In this document: positions 1 through 7,470 of the stretch, one piece after another
How positions within the stretch are numbered: the stretch's first letter is position 1
Layout: every line of letters begins with the position of its first letter
Source of the DNA: Deltaproteobacteria bacterium
GTDB lineage: Bacteria > Desulfobacterota > BSN033 > UBA1163
Assembly (NCBI GenBank): GCA_018333535.1
Contig: JAGXTA010000105.1
Location: forward strand, 1-35,654
DNA length: 35,654 nucleotides
Direction of reading: 5' to 3'
The notes under the pieces: generated by a model
What the model saw: the letters and a program-made list of their open reading frames with translations, nothing else
Databases searched by the model: none
Told to the model about the DNA's origin: nothing
Made by a program: the position numbers and the translations under genes

Positions 1-461
1 CAGCCCCCTCTGAACCTCCCGCCGCTCCCTCCGAGCCGGCGCCCGCTCCTCGAAGGCCCTCGTCCCCCCCTAGCAAGCCTGCTCCTCCACCGAAGGAGGT
101 AACCCCCCTGCCTTCAGAAAAGCCTCTCCCGGAAGAGACCTATTACACCCACACGGTGAAGTATAGTGGTGAGACAATATCGATCATTGCTGCCTGGTAC
201 ACAGGTGATCTTGATAACTGGAAGGTCCTGGCGGAGGTCATGACCAAGAACAATCCGGGTGTCGATATCAAACGGATTTATGTAGGGAATAAAATTCTCA
301 TACCGGAAAGCCTGTTGAAGACTCGGGATTCGATGCCAAAAGAGTTTGTCGATAGCTTTTACAAGACATCAAAACCGGAGAAGGTTGCGCCCAAACCCGT
401 TCCGCCTCAAGCCGAGGAGGAGCCTAAGCTTTTTGGCCCTAAAGAATTGCCCAAAAAGTAA
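1..461 (+). CDS. Pro-rich LysM-domain protein, C-terminal part (5' end outside window)
   Basis: The reading frame is open from the left edge (codons in phase with base 3), so the gene starts upstream of the window; the GTG at 156 lies inside the domain and is not a likely start. The first ~50 visible residues are a Pro/Ala/Ser/Glu-rich linker, then a LysM-like fold begins at THTVKYSGETISIIAAWY and ends near GNKILIPESLL. A second Pro/Glu/Lys-rich tail ends in GPKELPKK. LysM domains bind glycan chains containing N-acetylglucosamine, typically peptidoglycan, so a cell-envelope role is likely. It is the first of five same-strand genes, three of which carry LysM-like modules. The function of the missing N-terminal part is unknown. 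Confidence 0.75.
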   Translation, partial: APSEPPAAPSEPAPAPRRPSSPPSKPAPPPKEVTPLPSEKPLPEETYYTHTVKYSGETISIIAAWYTGDLDNWKVLAEVMTKNNPGVDIKRIYVGNKILIPESLLKTRDSMPKEFVDSFYKTSKPEKVAPKPVPPQAEEEPKLFGPKELPKK

Positions 462-512
462 CTTCTCAAGAACAAAGTATTTCAAAAATCGGTATAGACC
501 CAAAGCTTCATT

Positions 513-1772
513 ATGAAATTTCAGGACAAGCTGTTATCTTTTAAAGGTGAAGAAAAGCGGCCTCTTCCTCAAACTTCCCTTTTTATTAAATTATCTGCTT
601 TCGCAATCCTTCTGATCCTCATCGTTTCCTCGCTGTGGACTCTGATTTTTATTAAACGGGAGAAGGACATTCTCTATCGGGATAAAGTGAACTCAGGGAA
701 AATGGTCCTGACCCATTTCGCAAGCAAAGCGGCCCTTCCCCTGATGGAAGAGGATATGATTGCTTTGAACACTCTTGTGAAAGAAGCAAGGGAGGTAGAA
801 GGAGTTCTTTACGCAATGATTCTTGACAGTCATCTTTTCATCAAAGCCCATACCGATCCGGCAAAAATCGGAGATTTTCTGAAAGAATTTGAAAACATCG
901 AAAATCTGATAACAACAGAAGCGGTGACCACCCTGACGTATCGCCTTCCTTCTGGAACGCGCGTTTTAAATCTCTCTAAGCCCATCGCGTTTATGAATAA
1001 GAAGATTGGATCTGTCTCTGTAGGATTAAACCTTGATTTTGTCAATCATGAAATTAAAAAAGAAATGTTTAAGTTAATCAAAAAAATCTTATGGATCAGT
1101 GTGACGATGTTGATCGTGGGAATCGGAGCGGCATTTTTTCTCACGAAGTGGGTGGACCCTTCCGAGAAGCAGGGCAAGGCCCTTTTCCCTGAAGCCATCA
1201 GAAATCAGGTCGCTGTCCTTTACACGGGGATCCGGGAGTTTAAAACCTATGCGGGATCGAGGAACCCGGAAGGGGTTTTCCAGGACTTGAGTGAATATTT
1301 CTCTATCGCCACAAAAGTTGTTTTGGACCATGGGGGCTATGTTATCAGGGTCGCAGGAGATACAGTGGTCGGCATTTTTCAAAGTTCCCCTCTGAAGGAA
1401 GACCACATCCACAGGGCTGTCAGGGGTGCCGTGGCCATACAAAAAGCTTTAGAATTCGAAAAGCAACAGGGGAGTGAAAACCCACTCCTGGGTAAGGTGG
1501 GAATTGGAATCAGTTCAGGAGTAGTGCTGTACGGCGATATCGGTTCTCACGCAGGAAAGAAGAATAATTATATCGGCGAGAGTTTCAAGGTGGCTTCCTC
1601 CCTTTATGCTTTAGCTGGTCCGGGAGAAATTGTCATCAGCAAAGAGGTATACAAATCCATTGAACATTCCGTTGCCGTTGACCCCTTACCGCCTCGAGAA
1701 ATGACACAGCGGACGGAAGCATGGGAAAGCTTCCGTTTGCGCAATATTGTGGAAAGAGAGCCCCATGTTTAA
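513..1772 (+). CDS. Membrane protein with degenerate class III nucleotide-cyclase domain
   Basis: A 419-residue protein with a membrane helix at about 24-47, an extracytoplasmic sensor-like region (about 50-188), a second helix at 190-211 and a C-terminal class III adenylate/guanylate cyclase fold (about 230-385). The fold is recognisable from VAVLYTGIREF, RVAGDTVVGIF, GIGISSGVVLYGDIGS and LAGPGEIVISKEVY. Catalytic residues are mostly lost: the first metal Asp (normally FADI) is Gly239, the transition-state Asn and Arg of the usual GDxVNLAxR motif are Lys359 and Ser363, and only the second metal Asp (Asp283) remains. It therefore probably binds a nucleotide or a partner rather than making cAMP. 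No strong ribosome site precedes the ATG. Its end overlaps the short upstream region of the next gene, so the two are probably cotranscribed. Confidence 0.82.
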   Translation: MKFQDKLLSFKGEEKRPLPQTSLFIKLSAFAILLILIVSSLWTLIFIKREKDILYRDKVNSGKMVLTHFASKAALPLMEEDMIALNTLVKEAREVEGVLYAMILDSHLFIKAHTDPAKIGDFLKEFENIENLITTEAVTTLTYRLPSGTRVLNLSKPIAFMNKKIGSVSVGLNLDFVNHEIKKEMFKLIKKILWISVTMLIVGIGAAFFLTKWVDPSEKQGKALFPEAIRNQVAVLYTGIREFKTYAGSRNPEGVFQDLSEYFSIATKVVLDHGGYVIRVAGDTVVGIFQSSPLKEDHIHRAVRGAVAIQKALEFEKQQGSENPLLGKVGIGISSGVVLYGDIGSHAGKKNNYIGESFKVASSLYALAGPGEIVISKEVYKSIEHSVAVDPLPPREMTQRTEAWESFRLRNIVEREPHV

Positions 1773-2817
1773 AAAGTTCCCTTTATCCTGTCTGTGTCTG
1801 ATAGGGGTGGGACTTTTGATGGTCGGCTGCGCAACGATTCCAACCCGTCCTGAGCCTGAACCCTTACCCCAACCTTCTCCTGAACCGATGCGCCCTCACT
1901 TGACTCCCCTGAATGTGCGAATCTTCCCTGATTTCGTCGCCCTGATTGCCCAGCCAGGAGAAACGCTCTCTTCTCTTGCATCGAAATACTTGAACGACTC
2001 TTCTATGGATTGGTTTATCGCTGAGTTTAATGGGATCGCCTCCTTAACTCCAGGGCAGGAGGTGATCATTCCTCTCATGCCTTATGGGAAAGGCGGTCTG
2101 TTTTTAAAAGGCTATCAAACGGTCCCGATTATTGCCTACCACAAATTTTCGAAAGACAAGGCCGATATCCTGACGGTAACGGAGAGCGCGTTTGCGGAAC
2201 AGATGAAATTCTTAAAAGAGAATGGATATCGGGTGATCACCCTCGATGAATTTTTCGACTTCCTCGATTTTAAGCGCCCTCTCCCCAAGAAATCGGTGGT
2301 GATCACCATTGATGACAATTGGTATTCCACTTATGAAATCGCCTTCCCCATATTGAAGCAGTATGGGTATCCGGCCACCTTGTTTGTCTACACGGATCTC
2401 ATTCTTCCGGGACGAAAGACGTTAAATTGGGATCTTCTCATCCAAATGTCCACAAACGGCATTGACATACAAGGCCATACGAAAAGCCATAGAAACCTGA
2501 ACAAACGAGAGGGGCAAGAATCTTTCAGGGAGTATTTCGAAGCCGTTAAAAAAGAATTGACGGAATCGGCTGAAATCCTTCGAAAGCGACTCAATAAAGA
2601 CGTGAAATATTTAGCCTACCCCTATGGTGAAACCAATCCCCTCATTATTGCCCTCCTGATGAAACTGGGCTACCGAGGGGCATTCACGGTGGAAAGAGAC
2701 AGTAACCCTTTTTTTATAAATCCTTATAGGATAAACCGCTCCATGATTTATGGCACCTTCAATTTAAGAGAGTTTGAAAATAATCTGAATCATTTTAATG
2801 ATAAGATGGTCCGTTGA
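1765..2817 (+). CDS. LysM + polysaccharide deacetylase (NodB/CE4) lipoprotein, PgaB-like
   Basis: The start is set at ATG 1765, preceded by GGAAAGAGAG, rather than the in-frame TTG at 1747. It gives 350 residues with a lipoprotein signal and lipobox LMVGC (Cys22). A Pro-rich spacer follows, then a LysM-like segment (about 58-105, AQPGETLSSLASKYL to GQEVIIPL) and a NodB-type deacetylase domain (about 120-340). Deacetylase motifs are visible: IIAYHKF, TIDDNW in place of TFDDG with both Asp present, the metal site GHTKSH (His-x3-His) and YPYGE. The family removes acetyl groups from GlcNAc polymers; the layout is most like PgaB-type exopolysaccharide deacetylases. It overlaps the upstream gene by 8 bases and lies 4 bases before the next lipoprotein. 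It is likely lipid-anchored in the envelope, acting on an exported glycan or peptidoglycan. Confidence 0.85.
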   Translation: MFKKFPLSCLCLIGVGLLMVGCATIPTRPEPEPLPQPSPEPMRPHLTPLNVRIFPDFVALIAQPGETLSSLASKYLNDSSMDWFIAEFNGIASLTPGQEVIIPLMPYGKGGLFLKGYQTVPIIAYHKFSKDKADILTVTESAFAEQMKFLKENGYRVITLDEFFDFLDFKRPLPKKSVVITIDDNWYSTYEIAFPILKQYGYPATLFVYTDLILPGRKTLNWDLLIQMSTNGIDIQGHTKSHRNLNKREGQESFREYFEAVKKELTESAEILRKRLNKDVKYLAYPYGETNPLIIALLMKLGYRGAFTVERDSNPFFINPYRINRSMIYGTFNLREFENNLNHFNDKMVR

Positions 2818-2820
2818 AAG

Positions 2821-3717
2821 GTGAAACCTTTGTGGCTTAAACCCCATTTCTTATGCATTGTAATCCTCCTGTCCTTTGGGTGTGCTGTTCAACGCTCTGT
2901 TGATACAACCTCCTTGGGGGAAAAATATCCCCCTCCGGCGCCTTCGTTCCGTCAAGAGACGGCCTTAGAAAAAGACTCCTTTCAGGGCTCCCCTGAAAAA
3001 TATTATTTGGAAGCGATCAAGTTGGAGAGGAGGGGAGAATTCCCCAAGACCCTTTTTTATTGGAGAGTGGTGCAAAGCTTCACTCCCCATGATCAAGAGG
3101 TTTCTGGGAAAGTCCTATTTTGGGAGACCCGGATTCGAAAGGAAGCAGAGAACCATTTCTCAAAAGGGTTAGAAAACTTCAAACAGAATTCAGCCCAAGA
3201 GGCACGCAAAGAATTCCTCATCGCCCTTGCTTATAATCCCGAACATCATCAGGCCTTGGATTATCTAAAACATAAATTAAACGAGCCCGTCTGGACAATT
3301 TATGAAGTCAAAAAAGGCGACAACATGAAAAAAATCTCTCAGGAGATTTATAAGGATCCCGAAAAGGACTTCCTGATCGCGTATTTCAATCCTCTGGATA
3401 GCCGGGACCCATTAAGACCTGGAATGACTCTCAAGCTTCCTATCCTCCCCCCGGCATGGATGGACAAGAAGGTTCCCTCTGAAGAAAGGCTTCATAAGGC
3501 CCCTGTCCCATCAAAACCCCTTAAGCTGGATGCATCGTTACAAGAACAAGCTGATGTCCATTACGCAAAGGGAATTAAATATTTCCTTTCTGAAGAGCTG
3601 GAGAAGGCCATTGAACAATGGGAAGAGACGTTACGAATAAACCCAAACCATCCAAACGCAAAGAGAGATCTCCAAAGGGCTCGCAACTTGCTGAAAAATT
3701 TGAGGAAGCTACCCTGA
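2821..3717 (+). CDS. TPR/LysM lipoprotein
   Basis: A GTG start with TTGAAAG just upstream, 3 bases after the preceding stop, suggests translational coupling. The 298-residue product has a lipoprotein signal with lipobox LSFGC (Cys21). Helical repeats resembling TPRs span about 58-155 (KYYLEAIKLERRGEFPKTL and LENFKQNSAQEARKEFLIAL). A LysM-like domain lies at about 161-212 (YEVKKGDNMKKISQEIYKD to RPGMTLKLPIL). One further TPR sits near the C terminus (HYAKGIKYFLSEELEKAIEQ, NPNHPNAKRDL). TPRs mediate protein-protein contacts and LysM binds glycan, so a scaffold role at the peptidoglycan beside the deacetylase is plausible. The exact function is unknown. Confidence 0.8.
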   Translation: MKPLWLKPHFLCIVILLSFGCAVQRSVDTTSLGEKYPPPAPSFRQETALEKDSFQGSPEKYYLEAIKLERRGEFPKTLFYWRVVQSFTPHDQEVSGKVLFWETRIRKEAENHFSKGLENFKQNSAQEARKEFLIALAYNPEHHQALDYLKHKLNEPVWTIYEVKKGDNMKKISQEIYKDPEKDFLIAYFNPLDSRDPLRPGMTLKLPILPPAWMDKKVPSEERLHKAPVPSKPLKLDASLQEQADVHYAKGIKYFLSEELEKAIEQWEETLRINPNHPNAKRDLQRARNLLKNLRKLP

Positions 3718-3804
3718 TACCGACTCCCATAAATTCGTCATTGACACTCAAGCCTGTTTTTTCTATATTTTTCCCAAGCCAATAAGAAATGAAGGAGATG
3801 CCTG

Positions 3805-4062
3805 ATGAACAAAATAGAGGAGGATACCATGGAAACCGAGCATCTTGAAAAGCGTTTTGGGGTTTTGTCTGTGGAAAAAGGATTTGTCACTGCAGATCAT
3901 GTCATTGAGGCATTGAGAGCTCAGGTGATCGAGGATATACAAAAAGGGAAACACAGACTGATTGGTCGAATATTTTTGGAACAGGGATTGATGACCATCT
4001 CTCAGATAGACGAAGTGCTTGCATCCATAGGAAAAGGTCTGCCTTTATTCAAAGAGCATTGA
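3805..4062 (+). CDS. Small protein resembling tandem MshEN (c-di-GMP-binding) repeats
   Basis: An 85-residue soluble protein. Two starts have ribosome sites: ATG 3805 after GAAGGAG and in-frame ATG 3829 after AGAGGAGG; the second removes eight residues and is equally good. The body holds two related halves. The first, RFGVLSVEKGFVTADHVIEA followed by LRAQ, fits the MshEN consensus (R-L-G-x2-L-V-x2-G-L-I-x4-L-x3-L-x2-Q) closely. The second, RLIGRIFLEQGLMTISQIDE, fits with a one-residue shift. MshEN domains at the N termini of GspE/MshE-type ATPases bind c-di-GMP. Here the domain would stand alone as a possible adaptor. It ends the envelope gene group and is convergent with the TssBC-like gene. 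The assignment is motif-based and tentative. Confidence 0.6.
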   Translation: MNKIEEDTMETEHLEKRFGVLSVEKGFVTADHVIEALRAQVIEDIQKGKHRLIGRIFLEQGLMTISQIDEVLASIGKGLPLFKEH

Positions 4063-4145
4063 AAATCCCCCTGATCATCCATCTTGTCTCCGAAACCGCC
4101 CTCATTCAACCAGGCCATTTCTTGAGGAAGTGGATCCGCTCCTTC

Positions 4146-5711
4146 TCACCAGTTCAATTCAAATTCCACTTTTTCTTGGGAAGGTAACATCTGCCGGGAG
4201 GGTTTGACGACCATCTTAACGACGATGGGTTGTCCGCTCTTTGGTCTGTTTACAGAAATTTCGAGAGCATTCGGAATGAGAGCACCCGATCTTTCCCAAA
4301 ATAGGGAGAAGGCTTTCTTTAAATTCTGTTCGAGGAGGCCGGGGGTAAGATCTTTTTCAAAATGATCCTTACACCAGAAGAGGAAATGGGTGATTCTCGA
4401 AAGGAAGAGCTGGTAGCTCAGGGAACTGCCCCCTGCGGTCGTCTCTCTGGGAATGAAGGCAGTATCTTTATTCAGGGGTGAAACCAGAGGTAGGATGCCC
4501 CCCCGGATGAACTGATCGATTCTCTCCTCGCTGAAATTCGTCTCCGTAGGAATCCCTCGATTGCCCTCGATCATATGAAGGGCAAGATTGCTCAATCGGA
4601 TGTTCTGCCATTCCGTAAATCTTGTCGGCCAACCGGTTTTAAGAAGACTTTGAAGGATGAGACTTCCGGCGGCCCAGACCGGAGAAATCCAGAGGTTCTC
4701 CGATTCGTCGAAATGAATGGATCTGGGTCTATTATCCGGCCCGTATGGATAACGGATTAAGAATCGATTGCAGGTGACGGCCATCCATTTTGAAGATGAG
4801 GACTCTTTTAAACGACGCCATTTGGCAAAGGCAGGCTCATCAAAATAATGGGGCAGGAAGGGAAGCCTTCCGAAATCCTTCCATTGATCAAGATAGAAAA
4901 ATCTCGGAGTGACCCAGCAGAGCGTGGGAACAAGCAAGGTCTCCGAAAAGAGTGCCACCTTTTCAAGGAGTTCGAGGCATCTCGGAGAGTTATCGAAAGG
5001 AAGATCGAGGAGGACCAGGGAGGGAAGTTCATCGATGAGAGAGACGGTCAGATGATTCAGCGTCTCTTCAAGTGCATCGAAGGAAACAGGAACGATTTCG
5101 AAAATAATGTCTTTGTCGGCTCCTGCCTGTTTCATAAGACATTGAAGCCCCTGCCAGGTCGATTCCAGAGCTCTAAAATCAGGATCCGAAAAGACCTGTC
5201 TCAGGATTTGCTGAAGGACAAGGTCGATCTGGGGAACAAAGGCCTGGCGCTCCGGAGGAGAAGCCGGGCCTTCTCCCGGCATGGCGACCATCTTCAACAG
5301 GCGATCCACAGAACTTGAAACTTCCTCCCTTGCCTTTGTGGATTCAAATCTGATCTCTATTGGAAGACCCGGCCACTCCTTTAGCCGTTGATAAATCTCT
5401 TCCTCTCCAAGACCTCTGGTCTTCAACTCCTCAGCAAATCTTCTCGCCTCTAAGAGGTTCTTCAGGGATGGATGGTTCTCGATGAGGGAGTCGGGATGGA
5501 AGTCTTTCAATCTCTTTAAGTCGAGGGACAAGTGATCCCATCGGCAGAGATTCTGCGGGAGAGAGACGGAGAGGGAGAGATTCAGTTTTTCTATGGCCTG
5601 ATCCGGATGATTCTGATCAACCTGAATCGGCTTCTGAAGATTGTCTTTTTTCTCCTGGAGCGTAAAGGGTCCTAAGGCCAATACCTTAAAAGGCAATGAG
5701 GGACTCTGCAT
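4146..5711 (-). CDS. tssB/tssC: TssB-TssC fusion: T6SS contractile-sheath-like protein
   Basis: The start is ATG 5711, preceded by AGGAGG with 6-base spacing; longer in-frame starts would run into the FHA gene. The product has 521 residues. Residues 1 to about 120 look like TssB/VipA: FKVLALGPFTL, an IQVD stretch, LSLSVSLPQNL, LKDFHPDSLIENHPSLKNLL and EARRFAEEL. From about 165 on it follows TssC/VipB: QIDLVLQQILRQVF, DPDFRALESTWQGLQCLM, a degenerate middle, ISPVWAAGSLILQSLLKTGW (matching the TssC region with WGNAAFAFA), RIDQFIRGGILPL and LFLSRITHFL. In canonical type VI secretion these are two proteins forming a heterodimeric contractile tube. Here one chain carries both, and no baseplate, Hcp, VgrG or TssJLM gene is in view. 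It lies 37 bases after the FHA gene, so probably the same transcript. Assignment is by motif recall; the middle is too divergent to judge contractile function. Confidence 0.75.
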   Translation of the reverse strand: MQSPSLPFKVLALGPFTLQEKKDNLQKPIQVDQNHPDQAIEKLNLSLSVSLPQNLCRWDHLSLDLKRLKDFHPDSLIENHPSLKNLLEARRFAEELKTRGLGEEEIYQRLKEWPGLPIEIRFESTKAREEVSSSVDRLLKMVAMPGEGPASPPERQAFVPQIDLVLQQILRQVFSDPDFRALESTWQGLQCLMKQAGADKDIIFEIVPVSFDALEETLNHLTVSLIDELPSLVLLDLPFDNSPRCLELLEKVALFSETLLVPTLCWVTPRFFYLDQWKDFGRLPFLPHYFDEPAFAKWRRLKESSSSKWMAVTCNRFLIRYPYGPDNRPRSIHFDESENLWISPVWAAGSLILQSLLKTGWPTRFTEWQNIRLSNLALHMIEGNRGIPTETNFSEERIDQFIRGGILPLVSPLNKDTAFIPRETTAGGSSLSYQLFLSRITHFLFWCKDHFEKDLTPGLLEQNLKKAFSLFWERSGALIPNALEISVNRPKSGQPIVVKMVVKPSRQMLPSQEKVEFELNW

Positions 5712-5748
5712 GGCGACCTCCTGTGGAGGATGGGTAGGTTTATCTCTT

Positions 5749-6648
5749 TCAGGATTTAAATATCTTCTTAAATTTAGAAGAAATGGATTTTTTTTCGGCC
5801 ACCGCGCCGGTCTTTTCGGAAGATTCAAGGGGTTTCTCTTCCGGAACCTCCTCGATCTCTCCCAGACGGCCTTCTCCAAAAAACCGGAAAAGAGGCCCCT
5901 GAGGGCTTAAGGCCAGTTCATCATTCGATCTCAGCGGGGCCTGGAATCCGATGGGCTGTCGATTGATCCGGACCAATTTCTGACCGGTCAGGTCCTTAAC
6001 CCAGTATTGATTCTCGCTGAAAAAAACCTGAGCGTGCTGTTCAGAGAGAGCCGGATGATCCAGAGGATACTCGCATTTTGGACCCTTCCCAATGGTGATG
6101 GGGAGTTGTTTAAAGGAACGGATTGTGGGACCATACTGGATGATGAGGGGCGCCTTCGCCGATTGAACCGAGACCTCGGGAGTTTCCGGCCTTACGGGTG
6201 ATACCTGCTGGGGTTTCTCCTCCGGGGGACGTTTGGGTGGCAGAGGAGGCTCCATTCGAATCTCCCTCTCGTATTCCCGGATAGGTGTCGCTGGAGGGGG
6301 TTCTTTCTCTATTAAACCTTCTTCCATCTGCGTGAGAAAACTGACCTGAGGTCCTCCTTCTCCAAACATCAGGACATCCCCGTCTTTGAGAAAAACTTCC
6401 TTCACCTTTTTTCCATTGACAAAGGTGCCATTGGCACTCTGATCAATCAGTTTGAATTGATTCCCCTCCCGGATGATTTCGGCGTGCTTACGGGAGACAT
6501 GGGTGAGGTCTGCAGAGAAACGGAGATGGCAGGAGGGGTGCCGGCCAATGGAGATTGACGCACCATAAAAGCCCGACTCTTTCCCGCTGAGGGGCACAGG
6601 GCCTTTGATATGGAAAAGTTGAACAACGATCACAGGAGGCTGTTTCAT
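5749..6648 (-). CDS. Protein with two FHA domains (phosphothreonine reader)
   Basis: A 299-residue protein starting at ATG 6648 with AAGG about 8 bases upstream. FHA domain 1 (about 28-105) has all key residues: ISIGRHPSCHLRF, VSRKHAEI, and DQSANGTFVNGKKV. A Pro/Glu-rich linker (about 110-165) follows. FHA domain 2 (about 180-255) is altered: ITIGKGPKCEY has Lys for the phosphate-binding Arg, SEQHAQV is kept, and the Asn-Gly motif is missing. The C-terminal ~40 residues are acidic, then basic. FHA domains bind phosphothreonine peptides; Fha/TagH proteins are the phospho-target of PpkA in type VI secretion. Here it heads the TssBC-like gene and is divergent from a PP2C phosphatase, so a kinase/phosphatase-controlled scaffold for the sheath protein is a reasonable inference. 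Confidence 0.87.
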   Translation of the reverse strand: MKQPPVIVVQLFHIKGPVPLSGKESGFYGASISIGRHPSCHLRFSADLTHVSRKHAEIIREGNQFKLIDQSANGTFVNGKKVKEVFLKDGDVLMFGEGGPQVSFLTQMEEGLIEKEPPPATPIREYEREIRMEPPLPPKRPPEEKPQQVSPVRPETPEVSVQSAKAPLIIQYGPTIRSFKQLPITIGKGPKCEYPLDHPALSEQHAQVFFSENQYWVKDLTGQKLVRINRQPIGFQAPLRSNDELALSPQGPLFRFFGEGRLGEIEEVPEEKPLESSEKTGAVAEKKSISSKFKKIFKS

Positions 6649-6660
6649 AGGTTCGCCTTA

Positions 6661-6688
6661 ATTATACTTGATCGGCTTTTGAGGTCAA
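6661..6688 (-). promoter_or_regulatory. Candidate sigma-70 promoter for FHA-tssBC
   Basis: On the minus strand a TTGACC hexamer (6688-6683) and a perfect TATAAT (6666-6661) are separated by 16 bases. Transcription from it would begin only about 6 bases before the FHA start codon, giving a nearly leaderless message that omits the AAGG ribosome site. The promoter or the chosen start may therefore be off. The region also lies between divergent genes. Confidence 0.4.
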
Positions 6689-6735
6689 GAAAAATTATGG
6701 TTTTAAATTCTGCGAGATTCTTGTATATTATAAGT

Positions 6736-7470
6736 ATGCCCAACGTCAACTCTTTTGGCAAGTCGGATATCGGCCTCAAGCGCTTGAATAATGAGGATGC
6801 CTATGCCATCCAATCGAAGAAGGGCCTCTTTGTCCTGGCCGATGGGATGGGTGGAGAGGCCGCAGGAGAAGTGGCCAGCCGGATTTTTGTCGACACCGCC
6901 CTCGATGTTTTTTCCCGTATAGAAAGCCTTTCGGAACAGGAAGTTCTCGAAAGGGTCCAGGAGGCCTTCCGGCTCTCCAACGAGAGGATCCTCAACCATG
7001 TCGAGCAGACTCCCCAACACCAAGGCATGGGGTGCACGGCAGAGCTGATCGCTTTTTACGATCAGAATTTTGTCCTCGGCCATGTGGGCGATAGCCGCAC
7101 CTACCTGCTCCGGCAGAAACAGTTGAGGAAACTGACACGGGATCACTCATTGATCCAGACCCAGATCGATCAGGGTCTGATCACTCCCGAAGAAGCCAGG
7201 GGCCATTCTTTAAAGAATGTGATTCTCAAGGCGGTCGGCATAGAGGAAACGCTGGCCGTGGATCTCATCAGAGGAAAAACCCATCCGGGCGATCTCTTCC
7301 TTCTCTGTTCGGATGGATTAACCGATCTGGTCGATGAGGCTTCGATTCAGGAGGTCCTTTCCATCCCTCTCTCTCTCCCTCAAAAAGTGGCGAGGCTGAT
7401 CGAAGGGGCCAAGTCCCGGGGTGGTTTTGACAATATCACCGTGATTTTGTGTGAAGTGATTTCATCTTAA
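6736..7470 (+). CDS. PP2C-family Ser/Thr protein phosphatase (Stp/PppA type)
   Basis: The start is ATG 6736, where the product begins like other bacterial PP2Cs; in-frame upstream starts add an unconserved hydrophobic stretch. The ribosome site is weak. The 244-residue protein is a single catalytic domain with the full motif series: SDIGLKRLNNEDAY, LADGMGGEAAGEVAS, GCTAELIAFY, GHVGDSRTYLL, LTRDHSL, LCSDGLTDLVD and GGFDNITVIL. The Asp residues that hold the two metal ions are all present. It removes phosphate from Ser/Thr residues, reversing kinases such as the one encoded at 7715. It is divergent from the FHA gene; in type VI systems PppA acts on the Fha protein, which suggests the FHA protein as its target here. 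Confidence 0.92.
   Translation: MPNVNSFGKSDIGLKRLNNEDAYAIQSKKGLFVLADGMGGEAAGEVASRIFVDTALDVFSRIESLSEQEVLERVQEAFRLSNERILNHVEQTPQHQGMGCTAELIAFYDQNFVLGHVGDSRTYLLRQKQLRKLTRDHSLIQTQIDQGLITPEEARGHSLKNVILKAVGIEETLAVDLIRGKTHPGDLFLLCSDGLTDLVDEASIQEVLSIPLSLPQKVARLIEGAKSRGGFDNITVILCEVISS

Noticed and set aside
1089-1442. 117-codon minus-strand frame opposite the cyclase-like gene
   Set aside because: Antisense shadow of a conserved fold.
513-1772. Active adenylate cyclase
   Set aside because: Three of the four key catalytic positions are replaced, so enzymatic activity is not supported.
4848-5318. 156-codon plus-strand frame opposite the TssBC-like gene
   Set aside because: It is antisense to a gene with recognisable domains; its composition is Arg/Lys-rich shadow sequence with no ribosome site.
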